Source: Candidatus Aalborgicola lynettensis
GTDB lineage: Bacteria > Pseudomonadota > Gammaproteobacteria > Burkholderiales > Burkholderiaceae_C
DNA length: 64,000 nt
Direction of reading: 5' to 3'
Assembly (NCBI GenBank): GCA_016719405.1
Contig: JADJZE010000024.1
Coordinates: 23,549 to 87,548 of the forward strand
Below the pieces are notes generated by a model that did not search any database, was not told the DNA's origin, and saw nothing but the letters and a program-made list of their open reading frames with translations. Positions 32,698-41,373 of this stretch are shown here, in pieces. Numbering within the stretch: the stretch's first letter is position 1; every line of letters begins with the position of its first letter. Both the position numbers and the translations under genes were made by a program.

Positions 32698-33501
32698 ATG
32701 ACCACATCATCCGTTTTTCCCAGCGACAGCACTGCTGCGGCCAACGCGGACGCGGTTGCAGCGGCGAGTCCTGCCACACCGGCCTTCAGCCCGCTGTACC
32801 AGCAAATCAAGGTGCTGATGCTGCACAGTCTGCAGTCGGGCGAATGGAAACCCAGCGCCGCCATCCCCAGTGAGCAGGAGCTGGCCGCCCGCTTCAAGGT
32901 CAGCCAGGGTACGGTACGCAAAGCCATCGACGAATTGGCCGCCGAAAATTTGCTGGTGCGCCGCCAGGGCAAGGGAACATTTGTTGCTACCCACGCCGAG
33001 CACCATGTGCAGTACCGTTTTTTGAAACTGTTTCCGGACAACGGCGACCCCGGCAGCAAGGGCCCGGCCCAGCGCGAGATCATCGACTGCAAGCGCATGC
33101 GCGCCAGTGCCGATGTGGCCCGCGCCTTGTGCCTGCACACTGGCGATGCCGTGCTGCAGGTGCGCCGCGTATTGTCATTTGCCGACGTCCCCACCATTCT
33201 GGAAGATGTCTGGTTGCCCGCCACGCCATTCAAAGGCCTGACCGCCGAGCGGCTTAACGACTACGATGGCCCCATGTATGCGCTGTTTGAGACCGAATTT
33301 GGGGTTTGCATGGTGCGTGCCGAGGAAAAAATCCGCGCCGTATTGCCCGACACGGACCAGTGTGCGCTGTTAAAAATCGGCCCACAAACCCCGCTATTGA
33401 GCGTAGAGCGTATCGCCTACACCTACAACGATGCCCCCATGGAGATGCGCCGCGGCCTCTACCTGACCGACACCCATTACTACCGAAATGCGTTAAATTG
33501 A
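32698..33501 (+). CDS. GntR family transcriptional regulator (HutC-like, UTRA domain)
   Basis: 267-residue regulator with a winged helix (PLYQQIKVLMLHSLQSGEW, IPSEQELAARFKVSQGTVRKAI, LVRRQGKGTFVATH) and a UTRA effector domain (VRRVLSFADVPTILEDVWLP, LLSVERIAYTYNDAPMEMRRGLYLTD). The start ATG 32698 was chosen because the in-frame ATG at 32644 lies next to the palindromic operator. It sits between the mdh-acnB set (divergent) and sdhCDAB (downstream), so it likely controls TCA-cycle genes; the effector is unknown. Confidence 0.9.
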   Translation: MTTSSVFPSDSTAAANADAVAAASPATPAFSPLYQQIKVLMLHSLQSGEWKPSAAIPSEQELAARFKVSQGTVRKAIDELAAENLLVRRQGKGTFVATHAEHHVQYRFLKLFPDNGDPGSKGPAQREIIDCKRMRASADVARALCLHTGDAVLQVRRVLSFADVPTILEDVWLPATPFKGLTAERLNDYDGPMYALFETEFGVCMVRAEEKIRAVLPDTDQCALLKIGPQTPLLSVERIAYTYNDAPMEMRRGLYLTDTHYYRNALN

Positions 33502-33606
33502 GAACCTTTATTGACGCAAGTCCAGTGTCAGCCAACCGCTGTGCAATAGAATTTTGCCTTGCGACGTCAAAAATTACACAACAGTTATCCCAGAAAGCCC
33601 CAAAAA

Positions 33607-34050
33607 ATGACTGAGCTCCTCTCATCATCCCGCCCCAAACGCCCCGAGTTTCGCAACCTCAACGCATTTAAAGACCTTCCTGGCTACCGTTGGCCTTTGG
33701 CCTCCTTGGTATCGGGCATGCACCGCGCCAGCGGTCTCATCATGTTTTTACTGATGCCTTTCATCGTCTGGATGTTTGACACCTCCTTGAGTTCCGAAAT
33801 TTCGTTTGCCCGCTTCACCGGCGCATTCACTGCCGGCATTGGTTTTGTGCCCGGCATCATCGTCAAGCTGGCGGCACTGGCGCTCATCTGGGCCTATCTG
33901 CACCACTTTTTCGCCGGTATGCGCCACATCCGCATGGACATTTTTCACACCGTCAGCAAAGAAGCCGGCAAGTCCACCGCTCAAATCGTGCTGGTGTTGA
34001 GCCTGAGCCTGACCCTGGTGTTGGGCGTTAAGCTGTTTGGCGTGTACTGA
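33607..34050 (+). CDS. sdhC: Succinate dehydrogenase cytochrome b556 subunit
   Basis: 147-residue membrane anchor of complex II with three hydrophobic helices. RPEFRNLNAFKDLPGYRWP and SGMHRASGLIMF form the conserved N-terminal part that contributes to the quinone site, and LHHFFAGMRHIRMD holds the heme-ligand histidine region. ATG 33607 is used. It is first in sdhC-D-A-B-E-gltA. Confidence 0.93.
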   Translation: MTELLSSSRPKRPEFRNLNAFKDLPGYRWPLASLVSGMHRASGLIMFLLMPFIVWMFDTSLSSEISFARFTGAFTAGIGFVPGIIVKLAALALIWAYLHHFFAGMRHIRMDIFHTVSKEAGKSTAQIVLVLSLSLTLVLGVKLFGVY

Positions 34051-34098
34051 TACCGGCTCTCCCGCACGCATTTCTTTTTCTCTTCACAGGAACTCTCC

Positions 34099-34464
34099 AT
34101 GTCTGTTAACTACGGATCCAAGCGCGTGGTCGTTGGCGCGCATTACGGTCTGCGCGACTGGCTGGCACAACGTGTCACCGGTCTGCTCATGGCTCTCTTC
34201 ACCGTGGTCGTTTTGGCCCAGGTACTGCTGACCAAAGGGCCCATCGGCTACGACCAGTGGGCCGGTATTTTCTCGGCGCAGTGGATGAAATCGCTGACCT
34301 TTTGCGTGATTGTTTCCCTGCTGTACCACGCCTGGGTCGGTATGCGCGAAATTTTCATGGACTACATCAAACCCCTTTACCTGCGCCTGGCGCTGCAGGT
34401 TTTCTCCATCGTCTGGCTCGTGGCTTGCGCGGGCTGGGCCATTCAAGTCCTGTGGCGTCTTTGA
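34099..34464 (+). CDS. sdhD: Succinate dehydrogenase hydrophobic membrane anchor subunit
   Basis: 121-residue membrane subunit with three predicted helices (GLLMALFTVVVLAQVLL, LTFCVIVSLLYHAWVGM, VFSIVWLVACAGWAIQVL). GLRDWLAQRVTG at the start and YHAWVGMREIFMDYI in the middle match SdhD proteins, the latter with the heme-proximal histidine. It lies 48 nt after sdhC and 27 nt before sdhA. Confidence 0.93.
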   Translation: MSVNYGSKRVVVGAHYGLRDWLAQRVTGLLMALFTVVVLAQVLLTKGPIGYDQWAGIFSAQWMKSLTFCVIVSLLYHAWVGMREIFMDYIKPLYLRLALQVFSIVWLVACAGWAIQVLWRL

Positions 34465-34491
34465 TCCCACTGCTCCATTAAGGCTGAATCC

Positions 34492-36288
34492 ATGAGTTAC
34501 TCTGCTACCAAAAGAAAATTTGACGTTGTGATCGTCGGCGCTGGCGGCTCCGGCATGCGCGCATCGCTGCAACTGGCCCGCGCGGGCCTGAATGTTGCCG
34601 TACTGTCCAAAGTATTCCCCACCCGCTCCCACACCGTGGCCGCCCAGGGTGGCGTGTCCGCATCGCTGGGCAACATGAGCGAAGACAGCTGGGAATTTCA
34701 CTTTTACGACACCGTAAAAGGTTCCGACTGGCTGGGCGACCAGGATGCGATCGAATTCATGTGCCGCGAAGCACCCAAGGTGGTGTACGACCTGGAGCAC
34801 ATGGGCATGCCGTTTGACCGCAATGCCGACGGCACCATTTACCAGCGCCCCTTCGGCGGCCACACTGCCAACTATGGCGAAAAACCCGTACAGCGCGCCT
34901 GTGCTGCAGCCGACCGTACCGGCCACGCCATGCTGCACACCCTGTACCAGGCCAATGTGGCAGCACGCACCTCGTTCTTTGTGGAATGGATGGCGCTGGA
35001 CCTGATCCGTGATGCCGATGGCGACGTGGTGGGCGTGACCGCACTGGAAATGGAAACCGGCGACCTGTATACCCTGGAAGCCAAGACCGTGCTATTGGCC
35101 ACTGGTGGCGCAGGCCGTATCTTCCAATCCTCCACCAATGCCTTCATCAACACCGGTGACGGCTTGGGTATGGCGGCACGCGCCGGCATTCCTTTGCAAG
35201 ACATGGAGTTCTGGCAGTTTCACCCCACCGGCGTGGCCGGTGCCGGCGTGCTGCTGACCGAAGGCTGCCGCGGCGAAGGCGCCATTTTGCTCAACAGCAA
35301 CGGTGAACGCTTCATGGAGCGTTATGCACCCACTTTGAAAGACCTGGCACCGCGCGACTTCGTGTCACGCTGCATGGGCCAGGAAATTCTGGAAGGCCGT
35401 GGTTGTGGTCCGAACAAGGACTACATCCACATGAAGCTGGATCACCTGGGTGCCGATACCATTCGCAAGCGCCTGCCTTCGGTGGAAGAAATTGGCCACA
35501 ACTTTGCCAACGTCGACATCACCAAGGAACCGATTCCCGTGGTGCCCACCATCCACTACCAGATGGGTGGTATCCCCACCAACATCAATGGGCAAGTGGT
35601 GAAAAATGTCGACGGCGAAGACAAGCCCATCAATGGTCTGTACGCCGTGGGCGAATGCTCCTGCGTGTCGGTGCACGGCGCCAACCGCCTGGGAACCAAT
35701 TCGCTGCTCGACCTGTTGGTGTTCGGCAAAGCCGCCGGCGACCACATCATCGCCAATGTCAAACCGGGTGCCGCGCACAAGCCCCTGCCCGCCAACGCCG
35801 AAGCCGCCACCATTGCCCGTTTGAACCGTCTGGACAACCAGCCCAACGGCGAGTATTCACAAGACGTGGCCAACGACATGCGCGCCATCATGCAAACCCA
35901 TGCGGGCGTGTTCCGCAGCCAGGAAACAATGGATGAAGGCGTCAAAAAAATCAATGCCCTGCGCGAGCGCGTCGCCAAGATTGGCCTGAAGGACAACTCC
36001 AAGGTCTTCAACACCGCCCGCATTGAGGCACTGGAAGTAGAAAACCTCATGGAAGCCGCCCAAGCCACCATGACCAGTGCCGCCGCCCGCAAGGAATGCC
36101 GTGGTGCCCACCTGGTGCGCGATTACGAGCACGACGTGAACCACCCCACCTGCCCGCTGGGCCGCAACGATACCGAGTGGATGAAACACACCCTCTGGTA
36201 CAAAGACGGCAACCACCTGGCCTACAAGCCCGTGCGCACCCAGCCGCTGACGGCCGCCACCGTGCCACCCAAGCCCCGTACATTCTGA
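34492..36288 (+). CDS. sdhA: Succinate dehydrogenase flavoprotein subunit
   Basis: 598-residue catalytic subunit that oxidises succinate with covalently bound FAD. The N-terminal Rossmann motif is VIVGAGGSGMRA; SHTVAAQGGVSASLG carries the FAD-linked histidine; HPTGVAGAGVLLTEGCRGEG, the active-site arginine region and GANRLGTNSLLDLLVFG are present. Normal family length. Covalent flavinylation is presumably aided by SdhE encoded downstream. Confidence 0.98.
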   Translation: MSYSATKRKFDVVIVGAGGSGMRASLQLARAGLNVAVLSKVFPTRSHTVAAQGGVSASLGNMSEDSWEFHFYDTVKGSDWLGDQDAIEFMCREAPKVVYDLEHMGMPFDRNADGTIYQRPFGGHTANYGEKPVQRACAAADRTGHAMLHTLYQANVAARTSFFVEWMALDLIRDADGDVVGVTALEMETGDLYTLEAKTVLLATGGAGRIFQSSTNAFINTGDGLGMAARAGIPLQDMEFWQFHPTGVAGAGVLLTEGCRGEGAILLNSNGERFMERYAPTLKDLAPRDFVSRCMGQEILEGRGCGPNKDYIHMKLDHLGADTIRKRLPSVEEIGHNFANVDITKEPIPVVPTIHYQMGGIPTNINGQVVKNVDGEDKPINGLYAVGECSCVSVHGANRLGTNSLLDLLVFGKAAGDHIIANVKPGAAHKPLPANAEAATIARLNRLDNQPNGEYSQDVANDMRAIMQTHAGVFRSQETMDEGVKKINALRERVAKIGLKDNSKVFNTARIEALEVENLMEAAQATMTSAAARKECRGAHLVRDYEHDVNHPTCPLGRNDTEWMKHTLWYKDGNHLAYKPVRTQPLTAATVPPKPRTF

Positions 36289-36296
36289 TGCATTGC

Positions 36297-36338
36297 GGGT
36301 CAGACCACGCAATTGCATCGCAATCGGTGCTCTGACCC
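36297..36338 (+). repeat. GGGTCAGA inverted repeat between sdhA and sdhB
   Basis: GGGTCAGACCAC (36297-36308) pairs with GTGCTCTGACCC (36327-36338) with one mismatch, leaving an 18-nt loop. A related copy lies at 41273-41310, sharing ATTG-GGGTCAGACCACGC and the trailing ACCCCAAC. It sits in the 88-bp sdhA-sdhB spacer and may modulate relative subunit expression. Confidence 0.7.
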
Positions 36339-36376
36339 CAACCGACCAATAGCGAGAGTCTCCAAGGAATCCGACA

Positions 36377-37081
36377 ATGGCAAAACGCACATTCAATATC
36401 TATCGCTACGATCCGGACAAGGACGCCAAGCCCTACATGCAGACTATTGAGGTTGAACTCGATGGTTCCGAGCGCATGTTGCTCGACGCGCTGGTCAAAC
36501 TCAAGGCGGTAGACCCCACCCTGTCCTTCCGCCGCTCCTGCCGCGAAGGTGTTTGTGGCTCTGACTCCATGAACATCAATGGCAAAAACGGCTTGGCCTG
36601 CCTGACCAACCTGAAAACGCTGAAGGACCCCATCGTCCTCAAGCCGCTGCCCGGACTGCCTGTGGTGCGCGACCTGATCGTGGACATGACGGACTTCTTC
36701 AAGCAGTACCACTCGATCAAGCCCTACCTGATCAACGACACGCCGCCGCCCGAGCGCGAGCGCCTGCAAAGCCCCGAAGAGCGCGAAGAGCTCAATGGTC
36801 TGTACGAGTGCATTTTGTGCGCCAGCTGCTCCACCAGTTGCCCCAGCTTCTGGTGGAATCCGGACAAGTTCGTCGGCCCGGCGGGCCTGCTGCAGGCCTA
36901 CCGTTTCTTGGCCGACAGCCGCGACCAGGCCACTGGCGCACGTCTGGACAACCTGGAAGACCCCTATCGCCTGTTCCGTTGCCACTCCATCATGAATTGC
37001 GTGGACGTCTGCCCCAAAGGGCTGAACCCCACCAAGGCGATTGGTAAGATCAAGGAAATGATGGTTCACCGAACCATCTGA
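36377..37081 (+). CDS. sdhB: Succinate dehydrogenase iron-sulfur subunit
   Basis: 234-residue electron-transfer subunit. The 2Fe-2S ligands are in SCREGVCGSDSMNINGKNGL plus AC, and the 4Fe-4S and 3Fe-4S ligands are in CILCASCSTSCPSFWW and CHSIMNCVDVCPKGLNP. All expected cysteines are present. It is separated from sdhA by a hairpin repeat and followed by sdhE after 12 nt. Confidence 0.98.
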   Translation: MAKRTFNIYRYDPDKDAKPYMQTIEVELDGSERMLLDALVKLKAVDPTLSFRRSCREGVCGSDSMNINGKNGLACLTNLKTLKDPIVLKPLPGLPVVRDLIVDMTDFFKQYHSIKPYLINDTPPPERERLQSPEEREELNGLYECILCASCSTSCPSFWWNPDKFVGPAGLLQAYRFLADSRDQATGARLDNLEDPYRLFRCHSIMNCVDVCPKGLNPTKAIGKIKEMMVHRTI

Positions 37082-37093
37082 CCGGTACCATCC

Positions 37094-37378
37094 ATGCAAG
37101 ACGGCGAACAGATGTTGGGTGAGCGGGCCATGAGCAAGCTCAAATGGCGCTGCCGCCGTGGCCTGCTGGAAAACGACCTCTTTATCGAGCGTTTTTTTGA
37201 GCGTTTCGGTGCGGCGTTGACCGTAGGCCAAGCCGATGCACTGGGTGCATTGATGGATCTGAGTGACAACGATCTGCTGGACGTTCACCTTGCTCGCAAA
37301 ACCCTGCAGCAAGTGGAGCCGAACCTGGATCGTGACGATGTGCATGAAGTTTTGAGTATGTTAAGAACCCCCCGTTGA
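37094..37378 (+). CDS. sdhE: Succinate dehydrogenase FAD assembly factor
   Basis: 94-residue SdhE/YgfY protein that promotes covalent flavinylation of SdhA. The conserved RGxxE motif is in WRCRRGLLENDLF, followed by the usual acidic ALMDLSDNDLLD segment. An internal in-frame ATG (residue 13, MSKLKWRCRRG) could be the true start, giving the common 82-residue length. It lies between sdhB and gltA. Confidence 0.92.
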   Translation: MQDGEQMLGERAMSKLKWRCRRGLLENDLFIERFFERFGAALTVGQADALGALMDLSDNDLLDVHLARKTLQQVEPNLDRDDVHEVLSMLRTPR

Positions 37379-37388
37379 AAGGTCAAAA

Positions 37389-38699
37389 ATGAAACTATCC
37401 GACAACAAAGCCACTCTGTCGTTCAGCAATGGCAGCCCCAGTGTGGACATGCCCATCTACCAGGGCAATATTGGCCCGGATGTCATCGACATCCGCAAGC
37501 TGTACGCCCAGACCGGTATGTTCACCTACGACCCGGGCTTCCTGTCCACGGCCTCGTGCCAGTCGGCCATCACCTACATCGACGGCGACAAGGGCGAACT
37601 GCTGTACCGCGGCTACCCCATCGAACAACTCGCCACCAACTGCGATTACCTTGACACCTGCCACCTGTTGCTCAAGGGCGAACTGCCCGACGAAACCCAG
37701 CGCAAGGACTTCCACCAGCTCGTGATCAACCACACCATGGTCAACGAGCAGATGCAATTTTTCCTGCGTGGTTTCCGTCGCGACGCCCACCCCATGGCCG
37801 TATTGACCGGCTTGGTGGGCGCGCTGTCGGCGTTCTACCACGACAGTACCGATATCAATAACCCGGAACACCGCGACGTGGCGGCCATCCGCCTGATCTC
37901 CAAAATGCCAACTCTGGTCGCCATGGCCTACAAATACGGCATGGGTCAGCCCTATATGTACCCCCGCAACGAGCTGTCTTACGCTGGCAACTTCCTGCGC
38001 ATGATGTTTGGCACCCCGTGCACCGACTACATCGTTAACCCCGTGATTGAGCGCGCGATGGATCGCATCTTTATCCTGCACGCCGACCACGAGCAAAACG
38101 CCTCCACCTCGACCGTGCGTCTGTGCGGCTCATCCGGCACCAACCCGTTTGCCGCCATTGCAGCCGGTGTGGCCTGCCTCTGGGGCCCAGCACATGGCGG
38201 CGCCAACGAGGCTTGCCTGAATATGCTGGAAGACATCCAGCGCATGGGTGGTATCAGCAAAGTCGGCGAGTTCATGAACCAGGTCAAGGACAAGAACTCC
38301 GGCGTCAAGCTGATGGGTTTTGGTCACCGCGTGTACAAAAACTACGACCCCCGCGCCAAGCTGATGCAGGAAACCTGCAACGAGGTGCTGGCCGAGCTGG
38401 GTCTGGAAAATGATCCGCTGTTCAAACTGGCCAAGCAGTTGGAAAAAATTGCCCTGGAAGACGACTACTTCGTCCAGCGCAAGCTGTACCCCAATGTGGA
38501 CTTCTACTCCGGCATCGTGCAACGTGCCATTGGCATTCCCGTGAACCTGTTCACCGGCATCTTTGCCCTGGCCCGTACCGTGGGTTGGATTGCCCAGCTG
38601 AACGAAATGATGGGTGACCCCGAGTACAAGATTGGCCGTCCGCGCCAGCTGTTCACCGGCGCGGTGAAACGCGACGTCATGCCCATCGGCAAACGCTGA
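37389..38699 (+). CDS. gltA: Citrate synthase (type II, hexameric)
   Basis: 436-residue enzyme that condenses oxaloacetate with acetyl-CoA. Active-site segments are HADHEQNASTSTVR, GPAHGGANEACLNML and GFGHRVYKNYDPRAK, and the product ends GAVKRDVMPIGKR as is typical. It follows sdhE after 10 nt and is ended by a clear terminator, so it is the last gene of the sdh transcript. Confidence 0.98.
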   Translation: MKLSDNKATLSFSNGSPSVDMPIYQGNIGPDVIDIRKLYAQTGMFTYDPGFLSTASCQSAITYIDGDKGELLYRGYPIEQLATNCDYLDTCHLLLKGELPDETQRKDFHQLVINHTMVNEQMQFFLRGFRRDAHPMAVLTGLVGALSAFYHDSTDINNPEHRDVAAIRLISKMPTLVAMAYKYGMGQPYMYPRNELSYAGNFLRMMFGTPCTDYIVNPVIERAMDRIFILHADHEQNASTSTVRLCGSSGTNPFAAIAAGVACLWGPAHGGANEACLNMLEDIQRMGGISKVGEFMNQVKDKNSGVKLMGFGHRVYKNYDPRAKLMQETCNEVLAELGLENDPLFKLAKQLEKIALEDDYFVQRKLYPNVDFYSGIVQRAIGIPVNLFTGIFALARTVGWIAQLNEMMGDPEYKIGRPRQLFTGAVKRDVMPIGKR

Positions 38700-38733
38700 T
38701 CGCCGCAGCCCTGCGTGGCTGCCTGTCTGCACA

Positions 38734-38768
38734 AGCCCCGCTGTCTGCCAGGACTGCGGGGCTTTTTT
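38734..38768 (+). terminator. Rho-independent terminator after gltA
   Basis: AGCCCCGC pairs with GCGGGGCT (8 bp, 14-nt loop) and is directly followed by a run of six T. It lies 34 nt after the gltA stop. Confidence 0.88.
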
Positions 38769-38780
38769 AATGAAATAGGC

Positions 38781-38831
38781 CGTTTCCGCTTACAGGACGT
38801 GCGCAAGCAGCTATATTTTTTATAGCAAATA
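38781..38831 (+). repeat. Double-hairpin repeat copy between gltA and leuC
   Basis: Contains ACGTGCGCAAGCAGCTATA, five T, then TATAGC: GCTATA (38810-38815) and TATAGC (38821-38826) form the second hairpin, and the first hairpin is partly degraded. Lies between the gltA terminator and leuC. Confidence 0.8.
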
Positions 38832-38939
38832 GTCACCCACGACAGCATGGCGCGGTGCCACTGCGCCGCTGCGCATCCGGTGGCGGGCCCGCGACGGGGT
38901 TTGTCCAACCCACTAAAATCAGGATTCTGAAGGAAGACC

Positions 38940-40388
38940 ATGGCACGCACGCTTTACGACAAACTCTGGGACGACCACGTCGTCCATACCGAAGAGGATG
39001 GCACCGCCATCCTCTATATTGACCGCCACCTCGTCCACGAGGTCACCAGCCCCCAGGCCTTTGAAGGCCTGCGTGTGGCTGGCCGCAAGGTTTGGCGCGT
39101 CAGCTCCATCGTGGCCACGGCGGACCACAATACGCCCACCACGGGCTGGGAGCACGGCTACGACGGCATTACCGACCCCACCAGCAAAGAGCAAGTGACC
39201 ACACTGGACAGCAACATTAAAGAGTTCGGTTCGGCTGCCTACTTTCCGTTTCTCTCCAAGCGCCAGGGTATCGTGCACGTGATTGGCCCCGAAAACGGTG
39301 CCACCCTGCCCGGTATGACCGTGGTCTGCGGCGACTCACACACCTCCACCCACGGCGCCTTCGGCGCGCTGGCACACGGCATCGGCACCAGTGAGGTCGA
39401 GCACGTGATGGCGACACAAACCCTGCTGGCCAAGAAGGCCAAGAACATGCTGGTCAAGGTCGAAGGAACGGTTCAGCGCGGCGTCACAGCCAAAGACATT
39501 GTGCTGGCCATCATCGGCAAAATTGGTACCGCCGGCGGAACCGGCTACACCATTGAATTTGGTGGCTCGGCCATCCGGGCGCTGAGTATGGAAGGCCGCA
39601 TGACGGTGTGCAACATGGCCATAGAGGCCGGTGCCCGCGCCGGACTGGTGGCGGTCGATGAAAAAACCATAGCCTACGTCAAAGGTCGCCCACTCGCTCC
39701 CGGCCACAACGCGGCCACCGACACCGCCGCTGCCATGGAATGGAACCAGGCACTGGCCTACTGGAACACCTTGCACTCCGACCCCGGTGCGCACTTTGAC
39801 GCGGTGGTCGAACTCGACGCCGCGCAGATCGTTCCGCAGGTCACCTGGGGCACCTCACCCGAAATGGTGCTGGGCATTGACGCCATCGTGCCCGACCCGG
39901 ACAAGGAAAAAGATGCCAACAAACGTGGCGCCATGGAACGCGCCCTGACCTACATGGCCCTGCAGCCCGGCAAGGCCTTGAACGACCTGTTCATCGACAA
40001 GGTGTTCATTGGCTCCTGCACCAACAGCCGCATTGAAGACATGCGTGAAGCCGCCGCTGTGGTCAAAAAGTTGGGGCAAAAAGTGGCCAAAAACGTCAAA
40101 CTGGCCCTGGTGGTTCCCGGCTCGGGCCTCGTCAAGGAGCAGGCGGAGCGCGAAGGCTTGCACGACATCTTTACCGCTGCGGGCTTTGAATGGCGCGAAC
40201 CGGGCTGCTCCATGTGCCTGGCCATGAACGCCGATCGGCTGGAGCCCGGCGAGCGTTGCGCCTCCACCAGCAACCGCAACTTCGAAGGCCGCCAGGGTGC
40301 GGGTGGACGCACCCACCTGGTGAGCCCCGCCATGGCTGCCGCAGCGGCCATTCACGGCCATTTTGTCGATGTGCGCAAATTCAGCTAA
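38940..40388 (+). CDS. leuC: 3-isopropylmalate dehydratase large subunit
   Basis: 482-residue aconitase-superfamily subunit of leucine biosynthesis, isomerising 2- to 3-isopropylmalate with LeuD. Fe-S cysteines are in CGDSHTSTHGAFGALAHGIG (upstream), FIGSCTNSRIEDMR and EPGCSMCLAMN. Start ATG 38940 with AGGAAGACC just upstream. It begins the leuC-ecn-leuD-leuB series. Confidence 0.98.
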   Translation: MARTLYDKLWDDHVVHTEEDGTAILYIDRHLVHEVTSPQAFEGLRVAGRKVWRVSSIVATADHNTPTTGWEHGYDGITDPTSKEQVTTLDSNIKEFGSAAYFPFLSKRQGIVHVIGPENGATLPGMTVVCGDSHTSTHGAFGALAHGIGTSEVEHVMATQTLLAKKAKNMLVKVEGTVQRGVTAKDIVLAIIGKIGTAGGTGYTIEFGGSAIRALSMEGRMTVCNMAIEAGARAGLVAVDEKTIAYVKGRPLAPGHNAATDTAAAMEWNQALAYWNTLHSDPGAHFDAVVELDAAQIVPQVTWGTSPEMVLGIDAIVPDPDKEKDANKRGAMERALTYMALQPGKALNDLFIDKVFIGSCTNSRIEDMREAAAVVKKLGQKVAKNVKLALVVPGSGLVKEQAEREGLHDIFTAAGFEWREPGCSMCLAMNADRLEPGERCASTSNRNFEGRQGAGGRTHLVSPAMAAAAAIHGHFVDVRKFS

Positions 40389-40412
40389 CCGCCATGCACG
40401 CGAAGCCTGCGT

Positions 40413-40446
40413 CGCGTAGCATGAAAGCTATTGCACGCAAACGTCC
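40413..40446 (-). repeat. Possible decayed double-hairpin repeat copy between leuC and the small lipoprotein
   Basis: GTAGCATGAAAGCTATTGCACGCAAACGTCC resembles the reverse complement of the dispersed repeat, with TAGC...GCTA arms and a remnant of the first hairpin. The match is loose. Confidence 0.35.
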
Positions 40447-40465
40447 CACGCTCACACGAATTGCC

Positions 40466-40600
40466 ATGAACACCACACCGATCGCCCTGCTGGCCCTGTT
40501 CTCGCTGCTGGCTTTGTCCGCGTGCAACACAGTCAAAGGCGTCGGTCAGGACCTGCAAAAAGCAGGTGAAAAAATTGAAGAGGTTGCCAAGAAAAAATGA
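40466..40600 (+). CDS. Entericidin A/B family small lipoprotein
   Basis: 44-residue peptide with a lipoprotein signal (MNTTPIALLALFSLLALSAC, Cys20 as the lipidated residue in lipobox LSAC) and a short helical, charged mature part NTVKGVGQDLQKAGEKIEEV, ending AKKK. This matches the entericidin/EcnAB family of envelope-stress lipoproteins. Its stop overlaps the leuD start (ATGA), so it is translationally coupled between leuC and leuD. An upstream in-frame ATG at 40421 would bury the signal peptide and is less likely. Confidence 0.85.
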   Translation: MNTTPIALLALFSLLALSACNTVKGVGQDLQKAGEKIEEVAKKK

Positions 40601-41247
40601 AAAAATTTACCATCCACCAGGGCCTGGTGGCACCCATGGACCGCGAAAACGTGGACACCGATGCCATCATCCCCAAGCAGTTTCTCAAGTCCATCCGCCG
40701 CACCGGCTTTGGTCAAAACCTGTTTGACGAATGGCGTTACCTGGATGCCGGTTTCCCCGGCCAGGACCCCGCCAGTCGCAAGCCCAACCCCGACTTTGTG
40801 CTGAACCAGCCGCGTTACCAGGGCGCCTCCATCTTGCTGGCGCGTAAAAACTTTGGCTGCGGCTCCTCACGCGAGCACGCACCATGGGCCCTGGAGCAGT
40901 ACGGCTTCACCGCCCTCATCGCGCCCAGCTACGCAGACATCTTTTTCAACAACAGCTTCAAGAACGGCATTTTGCCCATCGTCCTGAGTGAGGCCCAGGT
41001 CGACCAGTTGTTTAACGAAGCACTGGCGTTCCCCGGCTACCAGCTCACCATTGATCTGGAGCGCCAGGTGATCGTGAAGCCCCAAGGGGAAGAAATCCCG
41101 TTTGAAGTGCAGGCTTTCCGCAAATACTGCCTGCAGGGCGGCTTTGACGACATCGGCCTGACCCTGCGCCACGCCGACAAGATCAAAGCTTTTGAGGCCG
41201 AACGTTTGGCACAAAAACCGTGGTTAGCGCACACCATGCGTGCGTAA
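40597..41247 (+). CDS. leuD: 3-isopropylmalate dehydratase small subunit
   Basis: 216-residue swivel-domain subunit partnering LeuC. Motifs DTDAIIPKQFLKSI, FGCGSSREHAPWAL and FFNNSFKNGILPI are typical. The start overlaps the entericidin gene, and the stop codon falls within a copy of the dispersed repeat, so the last residues (MRA) may derive from it. Family length is normal. Confidence 0.97.
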   Translation: MKKFTIHQGLVAPMDRENVDTDAIIPKQFLKSIRRTGFGQNLFDEWRYLDAGFPGQDPASRKPNPDFVLNQPRYQGASILLARKNFGCGSSREHAPWALEQYGFTALIAPSYADIFFNNSFKNGILPIVLSEAQVDQLFNEALAFPGYQLTIDLERQVIVKPQGEEIPFEVQAFRKYCLQGGFDDIGLTLRHADKIKAFEAERLAQKPWLAHTMRA

Positions 41248-41270
41248 GCAGCTATTAAATATATAGCATT
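41239..41270 (+). repeat. Double-hairpin repeat copy overlapping the leuD stop
   Basis: GCGTGCGTAAGCAGCTATTA is followed by a second arm ATAGC; GCTAT (41251-41255) and ATAGC (41263-41267) form the hairpin. The stop codon TAA of leuD (41245-41247) is inside the element. It shares 18 consecutive bases with the copy in trpF. Confidence 0.8.
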
Positions 41271-41272
41271 GT

Positions 41273-41310
41273 GGGTCAGACCACGCGCAACAGCGATGTG
41301 CGCTAACCCC
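41273..41310 (+). repeat. GGGTCAGA repeat, second copy, in the leuD-leuB spacer
   Basis: Starts ATTGTGGGTCAGACCACGC, as does the copy at 36297-36338, and ends with ACCCCAAC like that copy. The central part differs and the outer pairing is reduced. Confidence 0.6.
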
Positions 41311-41330
41311 AACTCGACATGGAATTTTGT

Positions 41331-41354
41331 GGGACAGATCTTTAGCTCTGTCCC
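41331..41354 (+). other. Hairpin upstream of leuB
   Basis: GGGACAGA and TCTGTCCC form a perfect 8-bp stem with an 8-nt loop, ending 19 nt before the leuB start codon. It has no U-run and is close to the ribosome binding site, so it may affect leuB translation or mRNA processing rather than terminate transcription. Confidence 0.6.
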
Positions 41355-41373
41355 CAACTGATGAGGAAAATTT

